From Streptomyces prunicolor NBRC 13075 (GTDB lineage: Bacteria; Actinomycetota; Actinomycetes; Streptomycetales; Streptomycetaceae): a stretch of DNA of 64,000 bases. A program made the translations under genes and the position numbers. The notes under the pieces are model-generated. The model was not told the origin of the DNA, ran no database searches, and saw nothing but the letters and a program-made list of their open reading frames with translations. Shown one piece after another: positions 8,126-16,050 of this stretch (position 1 is its first letter; each line of letters opens with the position of its first letter). The stretch spans positions 62,001 through 126,000 of the forward strand of contig NZ_BARF01000059.1 of the NCBI RefSeq assembly GCF_000367365.1, given 5' to 3'.

Positions 8126-8225
8126 GAGGAACTCCAGAGTGAGGGTGGGATATTGAGAACTGGGCGGGTGAATGGGCCTTGAAGGCAAAGCCGTTACGAG
8201 GCGGCCGGCTCCATGGCTGGGGTGC

Positions 8226-8369
8226 TCATCGGCGCGTGGCCCTCCGGATGCCGACGACGACCAGGGCGATCACACCGGCTATCGCAGCGCCGGCGCCGAC
8301 GACGCCAAGGCAGACGTAGACGGTTGCGCCGCCAATGACCAGGAAGCCGACCTGGACGACGTCACTCAC
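8226..8369 (-). CDS. 47-aa hydrophobic membrane peptide
   Basis: A short gene with GTG start at 8369, overlapping the stop of the large upstream gene as GTGA. The product VSDVVQVGFLVIGGATVYVC continues as almost uninterrupted hydrophobic sequence and ends in a basic IRRATRR tail. That gives one or two membrane helices with a positive cytoplasmic end. The 4-bp coupling and clean composition make it more likely a gene than chance. A further 11-codon frame follows at 8194-8229. Confidence 0.6.
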   Translation of the reverse strand: MSDVVQVGFLVIGGATVYVCLGVVGAGAAIAGVIALVVVGIRRATRR

Positions 8370-10123
8370 GTCGATGCCTCGTCAGTCCCGCGCTTGCCCT
8401 GAGCCGTGACGTGCTCGCCATGAGGGCCCTTGACGACACAGCGCTCGACCGGTTCCGAGTCCTTCGGGAGGAGACCCACAGAGCAGTGCGGCGTCTCCTC
8501 GGCCAGGACGTCCCGGCCGCAGCCGGACTCGGTGCAACTGCTCGCGTCGCCGTCGACGTCGAGACCGGTCCGGGCGAACCAGTCGAGGCCGATCAAGTTC
8601 GCGGCCGGAGCGTGCACGAGGCACCGGAGTTGGCGCCCGTCACGGGACTGGTAGGCGGCCACAGGGTGGTGCCCCGCCGCGTGGGCACCCTGTTCGTCGG
8701 CCATGCAGACCGCGTAGCCCTTGGCGCGGCAGTCGGCGCACAGGACCGCGATCCCAGGGGCGTGCCGGACGGGCTCGGCGGGCGCGGTCGGCAGGTTCTT
8801 GCGGTGCGCGGCGATCACGCACTCCCCGGAGCAGTGCGGGCGTTCGTCGCCGGTGCGGAAAACGAAGTCGTCCTCGGCGTAGTCAGTGATGTCCTGGCGG
8901 CAGCGCGGGCAGAGCAGGCGGTCCTCGCCAGCCCCACCCGGGACAACGGCGGGCACGGCGGCCAGCAGGCGGCGCAGCGAGGTGACGGCGGCCTGGTCCT
9001 CTTCGGTGAAGCCGTCGCGGGACCAGATGTGCTCCTGTGCCTCGGCGAGGGCGTAAGCCAACATCGTGCGCTCGGCCTCGTTGAGCACGGTGGCCCCATT
9101 CAAGTTTTCGGCTTTTTCCTTGAACTTCGGACCAGGAAGTTCAAGCGAACCTGAACCGGTCTGCTGCTGCGCCTCGCTGGCCACGCGCCGTAGTTCGTCC
9201 GTGCCGGGGCTCATTCGTAGCGTCCCGTCAGCCGTCGGGTAGACCGCGACGGTGTCGGACCAGTGGAAGCCGTGCTCGTCGACGTGGTCCTGGCCTACGT
9301 GGTGGGCGGCCCTGATGCACAGGCGCATCGCGTCCCACTCCTCGACGCGCGCGTCGTACTGCGCACTGCACGTCGTTGCCGGGACGGCATTCTGGTCGGA
9401 GGCGAGTTCGGTCCCCCACATGCGCACCTGGAAGGCCGCAGCACGGTGGTAGATCCTCGTGAAGCCTTCCTTGTCGCCCTGCTCTGCGTCCGCAGCCAGG
9501 CGGTCGGCGACCTCGGCGTAGATAGCGGCCCGGTCACCGGGCTGCCGGCTCTCAGCGACCGTCAGCGCCGCGTCCGCGTACACGTGGGCCGGGATCAGCT
9601 GCGGGTACATCTTCCACCAAGCGAGGGCTTCGGGCGTGGTGTTGCTGTCGCGGATCGCCTGTGCCACGCGGCCGACCAGGGTGACGCGGCACGAGGGCGC
9701 GTGGTCGGGCGGGTACAGCTCGAGGCTGGACAGTTGGAGGACGCCTCGGGTACGTGCGTCGTGGACGCAGCGCGCGCAGTACGCCGGGTCCACGGACTCC
9801 GGCGGCTCGGGCGCGGCGGTGTCCGGGTCGTGCAACCGTGCTTCCTCTACGAGCTGCGCCGGCCACCTCGTCATGTCGCCGGAGTAATGCTGGCCAGGCA
9901 GACCATCGGTCGTCGGCCCGTCGCTCTCGGGACGCCAACGGCCGGACACGTAGACGTTGACGCGCCCCAACTGCGGATCCTCGGCGGCCAGGTAGGTCAG
10001 CGAGATCTTGGTGGGCGCGAGGGTTCCGGGGCCGTGCAGGTTCGGCACGTCGGGCATGCCGCGCACCGCGTACACGACGGAATGTGAGATCGGGGTGCGG
10101 TCGGGGTGCGGGGTAGTGGTCAT
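8366..10123 (-). CDS. Large Cys-rich hypothetical protein (585 aa)
   Basis: The largest protein of the array. The N-terminal 90 residues are beta-rich (VYAVRGMPDVPNLHGPGTLA). A CARC pair near residue 116 is followed by a helical middle. The last 160 residues hold several Cys clusters (CPRC, CSGEC, CADC, CTESGCG) that look like successive small zinc modules. ATG 10123 has GGAG at 6 nt. It opens the second transcription block, just downstream of a strong hairpin. No enzymatic motif is evident; a nucleic-acid-binding or scaffold role is inference only. Confidence 0.75.
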   Translation of the reverse strand: MTTTPHPDRTPISHSVVYAVRGMPDVPNLHGPGTLAPTKISLTYLAAEDPQLGRVNVYVSGRWRPESDGPTTDGLPGQHYSGDMTRWPAQLVEEARLHDPDTAAPEPPESVDPAYCARCVHDARTRGVLQLSSLELYPPDHAPSCRVTLVGRVAQAIRDSNTTPEALAWWKMYPQLIPAHVYADAALTVAESRQPGDRAAIYAEVADRLAADAEQGDKEGFTRIYHRAAAFQVRMWGTELASDQNAVPATTCSAQYDARVEEWDAMRLCIRAAHHVGQDHVDEHGFHWSDTVAVYPTADGTLRMSPGTDELRRVASEAQQQTGSGSLELPGPKFKEKAENLNGATVLNEAERTMLAYALAEAQEHIWSRDGFTEEDQAAVTSLRRLLAAVPAVVPGGAGEDRLLCPRCRQDITDYAEDDFVFRTGDERPHCSGECVIAAHRKNLPTAPAEPVRHAPGIAVLCADCRAKGYAVCMADEQGAHAAGHHPVAAYQSRDGRQLRCLVHAPAANLIGLDWFARTGLDVDGDASSCTESGCGRDVLAEETPHCSVGLLPKDSEPVERCVVKGPHGEHVTAQGKRGTDEAST

Positions 10124-10153
10124 CTTCTGCTCCGGGTGTGAGACTCGGTGGCC

Positions 10154-10188
10154 CGGGCGCCCCCGCAACTCGACTGCGGGGGCGCCCG
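10154..10188 (-). terminator. Strong hairpin dividing the leftward array
   Basis: A perfect 14-bp GC stem (10154-10167 with 10175-10188) and a 7-nt loop, starting 5 bp past the Nudix gene stop and ending 31 bp before the next start. There is no U-tract, as is usual for Streptomyces hairpin terminators. It would end or attenuate transcripts from the right-hand block. Confidence 0.7.
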
Positions 10189-10192
10189 TCGT

Positions 10193-11050
10193 TCAGGACG
10201 CTGGTGTGCCGGTGCTTGGGTCGACGGACAGCGGCACGGTGGAGAGCGCGCGGCCGGTGGACGGTTCGACGAGCGGGAGGAGCCCGAGGGCTACCGCGGC
10301 GCGGAGCCAGTCGCGTGCTCCCTCGATCAGCGCGGCCGGATTGTCCTTGCCGAGGGCGAGCCAGTCGGTGTGGGTGCCGCCGGTGGTGAGGTGCCAGCGG
10401 GTGTAGGCGAGGGCGCGTACACGGGGGTCGGTGTAGTGCACGCGGCTGGCGTCGGTGGTGTTGAGCAGCCGATGGAGACCTGGGCTGTCTGATCCGGGGT
10501 CCTGGCTCGGGTGGGGCGCGACGGACATTCCTGAGGCGAGCAGTTGCACCTGGCGGAGCTCGTAGGGGCTGACGTGGATGGCGCCGAGGTTGGCGAGCCA
10601 CTGCATCCACACCGGTTCGATGCCGGGACTGGCTGTGAACTCGGCTTCGGTGAGGTGCCCTTGGGCGTAGGCGGCGGTCCGGTTGGCCAGGGCTTGGAGG
10701 GCGTCGGGTGTGAGCCAGCGGACGTTCTTGGTTTCCCGGGCACTCGGGGTGAGGTCGCCTGTGACGGTGGCCTGGTAGACGGTCCAGTCGTGGCCGACGC
10801 CGCGCGCGCCGGGGAGGCGGCGGCATCGGTTGTTGCGCCACCAGCCGGTGACGTGGGTGAGGCCGGTGATGGTGAGGCCGAGTTCTTCCTCGACCTCGGC
10901 GCGGGCCGCGTCCTCGGCGGTGCCGTGTTCGTCGATGTGGCCAGCGGCCGACGCGGTGCCGGGCGGGAAGGTGTTGCGGTCGAACATCAGGTAGCGGCCA
11001 TGCTCGTCGGTGATGACGATGCCGACCGAGCTGTTGTCGCAGACCTTCAC
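10193..11050 (-). CDS. Nudix hydrolase with C-terminal extension
   Basis: A 285-aa protein with a Nudix fold at about 8-150. The box reads G37-x5-G-x7-AEVEEELGL. The metal-binding glutamates E52, E55 and E56 are present, but the usual first Glu and the Arg of REUXEE are replaced by Gly and Ala. The region is closest in look to isopentenyl-diphosphate isomerase-like and related Nudix enzymes. Residues 160-285 are an extra helical domain of unknown role. Start is GTG 11050 behind an excellent AGGAGG. Substrate unknown; nucleotide pyrophosphate hydrolysis is the default inference. Confidence 0.85.
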   Translation of the reverse strand: MKVCDNSSVGIVITDEHGRYLMFDRNTFPPGTASAAGHIDEHGTAEDAARAEVEEELGLTITGLTHVTGWWRNNRCRRLPGARGVGHDWTVYQATVTGDLTPSARETKNVRWLTPDALQALANRTAAYAQGHLTEAEFTASPGIEPVWMQWLANLGAIHVSPYELRQVQLLASGMSVAPHPSQDPGSDSPGLHRLLNTTDASRVHYTDPRVRALAYTRWHLTTGGTHTDWLALGKDNPAALIEGARDWLRAAVALGLLPLVEPSTGRALSTVPLSVDPSTGTPAS

Positions 11051-11101
11051 GGTATTCCTCCTAGAAGTGGATGAGTCGATGGGGGCGCAGTCCCGGGGCA
11101 G

Positions 11102-12067
11102 TCATCCGGGCAGGTCGAGGACGCCCTGCGCGAACCGCTGCTTGGCGAGGTCGTGGTACGCGGAGTTCAGGTCGATGCCGATGTACGGCCTCCCCAGGCG
11201 GCGGGCCGCGGCGCCGGTGGTGCCCGACCCGCTGAAGGGATCGAGGACGGTCCCGCCGGGGCGGCAGCCAGCCTTGATGCAGCGCAACGGGAGATCGATG
11301 GGGAACACCGCGAAGTGTGCGGCCGAGTAGGGCCGTGTCGGGATGGACCATACGTCGCCCGGGTTCCGGCCGAGCGGGTGCCCGTCAACGCCCGGCTCGT
11401 CGCGTTGGGAAGTCGAATACGTCTGTGCCGGCAGCACGCCGAGCCTCTGCCGCTCCTTGTGACCTCGGGGCCTGCGCTGCGGTCGCATTGTGTGCGGCTC
11501 ACGGACTGGGTCGAGATCGAAGCTGTACCGCTCTGCCTTGACGAACAGGAAGATCTGCTCGTGCCGCGAGGACAGCCGGTCCTTGATGCTCTCCGGCATG
11601 GCGTTCGTCTTGTGCCAGATGATCTCGTTACGCAGGATCCACCCGTCGTCCTGCAACGCAAACGCCGTGCGCCACGGGATCCCCAGCAGGCTCTTCCTTG
11701 GCCGGTCGGCCGGCTTTGACGGCATGTTCTGCATGAGTTGCACGCGCCTGCCTTGCAGGGCGCTCGTGCTGCCGGGGTCGGTGTGTCCACCTGCGGCGGC
11801 GTAGCTGTCGCCGAGGTTGAGCCAGAGCGTCCCGTCTGCGGCGAGCACTCGACGGGCCTCGGCGAACAGGCTGCTCATGCGGTCGACGTAGGCGCTCGGG
11901 GTGGGCTCCAGCCCGTACTGGCCAGGCGTTCCGTAGTCGCGGAGCCCGTAGTACGGCGGCGAGGTGACGATGCAGTCGACGGACTCGTCCGGCAGGGTGC
12001 GCAGTTGCTCCAGGGCGTCGCCGAGTAGCAGGGTGACCTGTTCGTCTCGGTAGTAGGGCGTGTTCAC
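11102..12067 (-). CDS. Orphan site-specific DNA methyltransferase (N4-C or N6-A, beta class)
   Basis: A 321-aa protein with catalytic motif IV TSPPYYGL at 35-42 placed before the AdoMet motif DPFSGSGTTG near residue 277. That order defines beta-class exocyclic-amino methyltransferases. It has the family's normal length. A target-recognition segment rich in Arg lies between (about 190-245). No restriction endonuclease gene is adjacent, so it is an orphan, probably protecting element DNA from host restriction or marking it. Start is GTG 12067 with AAGGA at 7 nt. Confidence 0.92.
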   Translation of the reverse strand: MNTPYYRDEQVTLLLGDALEQLRTLPDESVDCIVTSPPYYGLRDYGTPGQYGLEPTPSAYVDRMSSLFAEARRVLAADGTLWLNLGDSYAAAGGHTDPGSTSALQGRRVQLMQNMPSKPADRPRKSLLGIPWRTAFALQDDGWILRNEIIWHKTNAMPESIKDRLSSRHEQIFLFVKAERYSFDLDPVREPHTMRPQRRPRGHKERQRLGVLPAQTYSTSQRDEPGVDGHPLGRNPGDVWSIPTRPYSAAHFAVFPIDLPLRCIKAGCRPGGTVLDPFSGSGTTGAAARRLGRPYIGIDLNSAYHDLAKQRFAQGVLDLPG

Positions 12068-12082
12068 CGTGGTCCTTGGTGG

Positions 12083-12520
12083 TCAGAGTTGGGCGATGAC
12101 GGTGGCGGCATCCGAGTCGGTGGCGTGGCCGTGTTCGCCGGCCCAGTCCGCGACGTCGAGGGGCCAGCGCTTGTCGAAGTAGCTGATGACCACGTCCGCG
12201 CCGTCATGGCGGATCGTGTGGACGCCGCCGCTGCGCCGGATGGCCTCCTCGGCGACCGAGACGACGGTGGCCGCGTGCTGTTCGTCGAGGCAGGTCAGAC
12301 GTGCTTCGTTCACGCTGATGTGTTCTTTCGGGATGGCGAGTTGGCCGGGGATCGTGTGGGGCGGCGGCCCGAGGCGGCGCCGTACGGCGGCCGCGGCCCG
12401 TCCGGCCGCCGTCTGACGCCAGCGGTCGCGGCGTTTGCGGCGGCAGCCGGGGCCGAGCCCGTCGGGGCTCCGGCGGAGCATGACGTGCTTGCAGTCGGCG
12501 CAGCGGACCTTCGCGGTCAC
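12083..12520 (-). CDS. Hypothetical 145-aa protein with N-terminal Cys cluster
   Basis: Starts at GTG 12520 (GTGA overlap). The head CADCKHVMLRRSPDGLGPGC is a small three-Cys module, followed by a strongly basic helix (RRKRRDRWRQTAAGRAAAAV). The second half is a separate alpha/beta domain of about 70 residues. The basic, Cys-rich head suggests nucleic-acid contact. Family unknown. Confidence 0.75.
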   Translation of the reverse strand: MTAKVRCADCKHVMLRRSPDGLGPGCRRKRRDRWRQTAAGRAAAAVRRRLGPPPHTIPGQLAIPKEHISVNEARLTCLDEQHAATVVSVAEEAIRRSGGVHTIRHDGADVVISYFDKRWPLDVADWAGEHGHATDSDAATVIAQL

Positions 12521-12807
12521 GTCGGGATCGACTCAAGGGAGTCGAGGTGCTCCAGGAGCGCGATGACAGCGGCGCCGGTCTGGACGCCTTCCTGGCGGAC
12601 GTCGGCGAGCCGGGCCTCGGGGTGAACGTCGTCGCTACCGGCGGTGAGGACCGCTTCAGCGATCCGGCCCATGTTTTCGACGAGGACCAGCAGCCACTCC
12701 TGCAGGATGTGGTGCTCGGCGCCGAGCCGGCCTTTCTGGGCGGCACGTTCGGTGTGGATGTCGAGGTAGGGGCCGGTGAGGCGGGGGCTGTCGTAGTCGG
12801 GGTACAT
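12517..12807 (-). CDS. Hypothetical 96-aa helical protein
   Basis: Begins MYPDYDSPRLTGPYLDIHTE and continues as amphipathic helices (ILQEWLLVLVENMGRIAEAV). No Cys and no membrane span. Coupled to the following gene by GTGA. No family recognised. Confidence 0.72.
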   Translation of the reverse strand: MYPDYDSPRLTGPYLDIHTERAAQKGRLGAEHHILQEWLLVLVENMGRIAEAVLTAGSDDVHPEARLADVRQEGVQTGAAVIALLEHLDSLESIPT

Positions 12808-12837
12808 GGGGTGCTCCGTTCCTGTGGTGGTGGCGTG

Positions 12838-13143
12838 TCAGCGGGTGCTGGTGGCGATGGCGTGGAGGGTGTCGATGCCGGTGGGGCTGCACCGGGTGAG
12901 CCGCACGGCGGCGACGAGCGCCGGGTAACTCCGGGCCAGGGCGATGCGGTTGGCGGTGTCGGCCTCGGCGATGAGCGCGACGAGGCGACCGCGGAAGGTG
13001 TGCGTCTTGTCGGGGATGCCGGGGAGCGTGTAGCCGAGGTGCTGGAGGACGAGGCGGGCGTCGTCCCGGGTGATCGCCGGGTGCTCGTCGTCGACGCCCC
13101 CGGGCTGGAATGCGGTCGGGACGGGGCAGGTGGTGGTGGTCAC
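12838..13143 (-). CDS. Hypothetical 101-aa protein
   Basis: GTG at 13143 overlaps the upstream stop. Sequence VTTTTCPVPTAFQPGGVDDE leads into a helical domain containing DDARLVLQHLGYTLPG and ALIAEADTANRIALARSYPA. Longer in-frame starts run into Arg/Pro-rich shadow sequence and were discarded. Unknown function. Confidence 0.72.
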   Translation of the reverse strand: MTTTTCPVPTAFQPGGVDDEHPAITRDDARLVLQHLGYTLPGIPDKTHTFRGRLVALIAEADTANRIALARSYPALVAAVRLTRCSPTGIDTLHAIATSTR

Positions 13144-13664
13144 TGGTGGGTGTCTCCGAACAAGTGGTGCAGGAGGCGTGCGAGTTGGCGGAGGGTGGCG
13201 TGGTCGATGACGTGGTCGGGTGCCACGCACAGCGGCATCGCGCAGCCGGGGACGACCGGGCCTTGCGGGTCGTTGGGGTGGGTCATGCGCCAGGCGACGC
13301 GCAGCGCGGAGTGGACGTGCCGGTTGTAGTGGAGGACGGGGAGCCCGTGGTCGACGTGGTCGAGCCACAGCAGGTGGCCGCCGTGGATGTGACGGGTGCG
13401 GGAGCGGAAGTACTGCTCGATCGTGAGGCGGCGGCGCAGGGAAACTCCGGCGCGGCCCAGGCTCCTGAGGACGTCGGTAACGTCGCTCGGCGCGACGCAG
13501 AGTTCCCGCACGACCATGTGCGGGGGCCGGCCGCCGAGGAGGTGCTCAGTGATGTCGACCCTCACCTGCGGCGCGAGGACAGCGAGGCTCTCCGGCACGG
13601 CGGCCTGGCCGTCCTCCCCGACGGCCCCCGCCGTCGGTCCTGGGGTGAGTGTGGAGGCGGTCAC
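13140..13664 (-). CDS. HTH plus HNH-like protein, copy 1
   Basis: A 174-aa protein with a helix-turn-helix-like segment at about 45-78 (VVRELCVAPSDVTDVLRSLG). The C-terminal part (about 95-155) reads HLLWLD...LPVLHYNRHVHSALRVAW...C141-x4-C146VAPDH151. This pattern (W, R-x-A, C-x4-CV-P-x-H) is the treble-clef/HNH-like core seen in many actinophage proteins. A paralogue with the same order is encoded at 16359-16820. A homing-type or packaging-type nuclease is possible, as is a DNA-binding protein without catalysis. Confidence 0.7.
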   Translation of the reverse strand: MTASTLTPGPTAGAVGEDGQAAVPESLAVLAPQVRVDITEHLLGGRPPHMVVRELCVAPSDVTDVLRSLGRAGVSLRRRLTIEQYFRSRTRHIHGGHLLWLDHVDHGLPVLHYNRHVHSALRVAWRMTHPNDPQGPVVPGCAMPLCVAPDHVIDHATLRQLARLLHHLFGDTHQ

Positions 13665-13942
13665 AGGATGCTCCTGGTCTTCTCGACGGAGCTGTGGCGT
13701 TGGTCGATGAGGGCTTCACTGACGATGCGCAGGGCGCCGTTCGTGGAGGCGAGTTCGTGGCGTGTGGCGGCGAGCGCGTGCAGCGCGCGGTCGAGCCGGC
13801 CGCGGAGGTTGGTGCGCTCCCGGGTGTGGGCGCGCTCGAGACGTCGGCGTTCGAGTTCCGCGGAGGTGCAGGCCTGGGTGAGCTGGTCGGTGAGTCGTGC
13901 TTCGACCGTGCGGAGGTGTCTGGTGGTGGTGAGGCCGAGCAT
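13661..13942 (-). CDS. Coiled-coil protein (93 aa)
   Basis: Begins MLGLTTTRHLRTVEARLTDQ and continues with heptad-like helices rich in Arg, Glu and Leu (AELERRRLERAHTRERTNLR). One long coiled coil with no membrane segment. ATG 13942 has GAGGG at suitable spacing. Probably an oligomerisation or partner-binding protein. Confidence 0.75.
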   Translation of the reverse strand: MLGLTTTRHLRTVEARLTDQLTQACTSAELERRRLERAHTRERTNLRGRLDRALHALAATRHELASTNGALRIVSEALIDQRHSSVEKTRSIL

Positions 13943-13958
13943 CGCGTTTCCCTCTCGG

Positions 13959-14276
13959 TCAGCGGTTTCGGTTGCGGCGGCGGTCGTCGAGCCGGACCAC
14001 GCCCTTGGGCAGCGGGAGCGGCAGCTGCGTCTGTTGGGCCCGGCAGGTGGCGGCGTGGGGCATGTGGAGGCGCTCGTAGCCCATGAGGGGCTGCTGGTCG
14101 GTGACCCGGCGGGAGACCCAGGCGGTGGTGCCGTCCCGGCGAATCGCGGTGTTCCCGGCCGGGTCCGGGGCACGGTCGACCGGCAGGCGCTTCCCGCCGG
14201 CGGTCGTCGCGCCGGGCAGCGTGCGCGTCCACAGGACGGGACGGTGGCAGTCGGGGCAGAACCCGGGACCGTTCAT
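13959..14276 (-). CDS. Small protein with N-terminal CxxC (105 aa)
   Basis: Start at ATG 14276 (ATGA overlap). Head MNGPGFCPDCHRPVLWTRTL contains a CxxC pair. A later HAATC adds a His/Cys pair. The C-terminus is basic (VVRLDDRRRNRNR). The gene follows directly on a tandem zinc-motif gene. Unknown role. Confidence 0.72.
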   Translation of the reverse strand: MNGPGFCPDCHRPVLWTRTLPGATTAGGKRLPVDRAPDPAGNTAIRRDGTTAWVSRRVTDQQPLMGYERLHMPHAATCRAQQTQLPLPLPKGVVRLDDRRRNRNR

Positions 14277-14584
14277 CGGGGCCGTCCCTTCACATTGCGG
14301 GACGCGTTCTCCAGGGCCGTCGCGTAGGTGTCGTCGGCGGCCTGCGCGCGCTCGGGGTGCACGCCGGTCATCGGCGTCCCGCCCTCGGTCGTGCACGGGA
14401 TGCCGGCCTGCGCGGGGCAGGTGGTGCAGTCGGTGTGCGCGACGACCCAGGCGTCACGGCGGCTGGGGTGGGGCTCGCGGCGCGGGCCGTTGCGGCGGTT
14501 CGTGCAGGGCTCGCCGGGTGCGGCGTGGCACCAGCCGCAGCGCTGCTCGACCGCGGGGTGCCGGCGTTCAGCTCGTGAGGTCAT
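14273..14584 (-). CDS. Tandem zinc-motif protein (103 aa)
   Basis: Two repeats of a C-x2-C-x-A-x2-G-x-PC-T module (CGWCHAAPGEPCT and CTTCPAQAGIPCT), each followed by a His/Arg segment (HPSRRDAW, HPERAQA). The same two-repeat unit forms the C-terminus of the next protein upstream (14602-15657). I chose ATG 14584 because the GGGGAG ribosome site is too close to the ATG at 14590. Likely binds zinc; the ligand or partner is unknown. Confidence 0.75.
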   Translation of the reverse strand: MTSRAERRHPAVEQRCGWCHAAPGEPCTNRRNGPRREPHPSRRDAWVVAHTDCTTCPAQAGIPCTTEGGTPMTGVHPERAQAADDTYATALENASRNVKGRPR

Positions 14585-14601
14585 CGTCATCTCCCCAGGG
14601 G

Positions 14602-15657
14602 TCAGGTTCCGGTTGATGTGCGGGGCCGCTGCTCGGCGGTCTCCCGCAACTGCGCGCCGAGTTCGGCGCGTTGCGGGTGGATTCCGTGGCGCGGGGTTCC
14701 GCCGGGGTCGGTGCAGGGGCTGCCCGCGGTCGCCTTGCAGCTGGGGCAGGTGGTGTAGGTGATGTCCCAGGCGTCCAGGCGGGCTTCGTGGGCGGCCCCG
14801 CGGAGTCCGGCGCTGCTGCTGCAGGCCGTGCCGGCGGAGGCGTTGCAGTAGCCGCAGGGGACCGCCGCTTCGGCCGGTCCGGGGTGGTGGCGTGGGCTTT
14901 CGCAGGTGCCCGTGACGAGTTCCCGCATGACGAGCCCGCGGCCGTATCGCCGCAGGGCTGCGGGTACACCGAGATCGGCGATCGTCTGGCGGACACGCTC
15001 CACCGTCGCTACCTCCTGTCCCGGTACGGCGAGGAGCAGCGGCGGCTGGGTCGGCCCGTCTGCTGCCGGCTTCTTTCTGACGCGTCCCGGGGGTGCGGGC
15101 ACCGAAGCCAGCACGGGTCCTGTCTTCTCCGAACCGGCGACGCGGCTTTCAGAGGCGCCCCCAGGTGAGATCGGTGGACGGGGTTCGGTGCCGGCAGCGT
15201 CTTGGTGTGCTTCTCTCGTCTGCCCGTCGCCTGGCTCCGCCTCGCGCGCCGCCAGGGCCTCGGCGATCGCCTTCTCTTTCAGCCGCCGCTTGGCCCGGGC
15301 CTGCGGGGTGTCGGTGTAGAGGTGCAGGTGCTCGTCCCAGTCCAGGCCCTGGTCACCCAGCGGCGGATGGAGCAGGTATTCGGAGTTGGTGTTGGGGCGT
15401 CGCCGCTCGACAAGCACCCCGAGCGCCTTGAGAACCTTTTTGGCCCGGGAGACGGTCTCCTGGCTGGAGCCGACGATGGCCGCGATGGTCTCGGTGGCCG
15501 GGTCAGCGTTCGTGCCGTCGGCATCCGCGTACGAGGCGATGACCCAGCCGACGTGGACGATCTTCGAGATCTCCGGGCGGTCCATGCGCAGAGCCTCGGC
15601 CCGCATGGCGTGCATCCACGCCGTCCTGGGGGCCTGCACCGGCTCGCTGTCGGTCAC
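14602..15657 (-). CDS. Winged-helix replication-type protein with zinc-motif tail
   Basis: A 351-aa protein. Residues about 10-100 form a winged-helix domain (TIAAIVGSSQETVSRAKKVL, then LGVLVERRR) like the N-terminal domain of phage and plasmid replisome organisers and DnaD-like proteins. Residues 120-260 are low-complexity and charged. Residues about 270-340 carry two C-x2-C-(x)-G-x-(AP)-C modules (CGYCNASAGTAC, CPSCKATAGSPC) matching the neighbouring small gene. GTG 15657 has AGGAG at about 9 nt. It may recruit replication proteins to the element, by domain analogy only. Confidence 0.75.
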   Translation of the reverse strand: MTDSEPVQAPRTAWMHAMRAEALRMDRPEISKIVHVGWVIASYADADGTNADPATETIAAIVGSSQETVSRAKKVLKALGVLVERRRPNTNSEYLLHPPLGDQGLDWDEHLHLYTDTPQARAKRRLKEKAIAEALAAREAEPGDGQTREAHQDAAGTEPRPPISPGGASESRVAGSEKTGPVLASVPAPPGRVRKKPAADGPTQPPLLLAVPGQEVATVERVRQTIADLGVPAALRRYGRGLVMRELVTGTCESPRHHPGPAEAAVPCGYCNASAGTACSSSAGLRGAAHEARLDAWDITYTTCPSCKATAGSPCTDPGGTPRHGIHPQRAELGAQLRETAEQRPRTSTGT

Positions 15658-15729
15658 GAGAGCGCGCTCCTGGTGGCTGCGTGGGGCACGGTGGCTCCGA
15701 TCAACGAGAAGAAACAGGTACGGGGTGGG

Positions 15730-16050
15730 CTACTCGCGTTGAGGGTGCTGAGCGGCCTGGGCGGCCCGGTAGGTGTGCTGGCTGGAGCGGCGATTGCCGG
15801 AGCCGATGGCCCGCTCATCGATGAGCGCGGACGCGGCCAGCGGTGACGGCGTCGTCCAGGCACCGGCCGGTAACCCGGGCCCGGGCCGTGGCTCAGGCCG
15901 CCCGGCCAGCGCGGCCGGTGTGTGGAGCGGGCACCGGCGGCCGGTCAGGTACGACCGCAGGTCGTCCCCGGCGAGGCAGTACCGGCGCACGGCGCCTATC
16001 CAGTGGCCGCACACGGGACTTTTCGCGGCGCCACGCGGGAGGCTGCTCAC
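15730..16050 (-). CDS. Hypothetical 106-aa protein with CGH motif
   Basis: GTG 16050 overlaps the WhiB stop (GTGA). VCGHWIGAVRRYCLAGDDLR and TGRRCPLHTPAALAG give a C-G-H...C...C-x2-H pattern often seen in small proteins of Streptomyces mobile elements. The C-terminal 50 residues are disordered-looking (Pro/Ser/Gln). No function assigned. Confidence 0.72.
   Translation of the reverse strand: MSSLPRGAAKSPVCGHWIGAVRRYCLAGDDLRSYLTGRRCPLHTPAALAGRPEPRPGPGLPAGAWTTPSPLAASALIDERAIGSGNRRSSQHTYRAAQAAQHPQRE

Noticed and set aside
8194..8229. 11-codon frame (MSTPAMEPAAS) overlapping the end of the 47-aa peptide gene
   Set aside because: Too short to support from sequence alone and without its own ribosome site.
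15654..15863. 69-codon minus-strand frame ending with a GTGA overlap on the winged-helix gene
   Set aside because: It overlaps the 106-aa CGH-motif gene for most of its length, has no ribosome site and no recognisable sequence. The 72 bp before the winged-helix gene are treated as intergenic.
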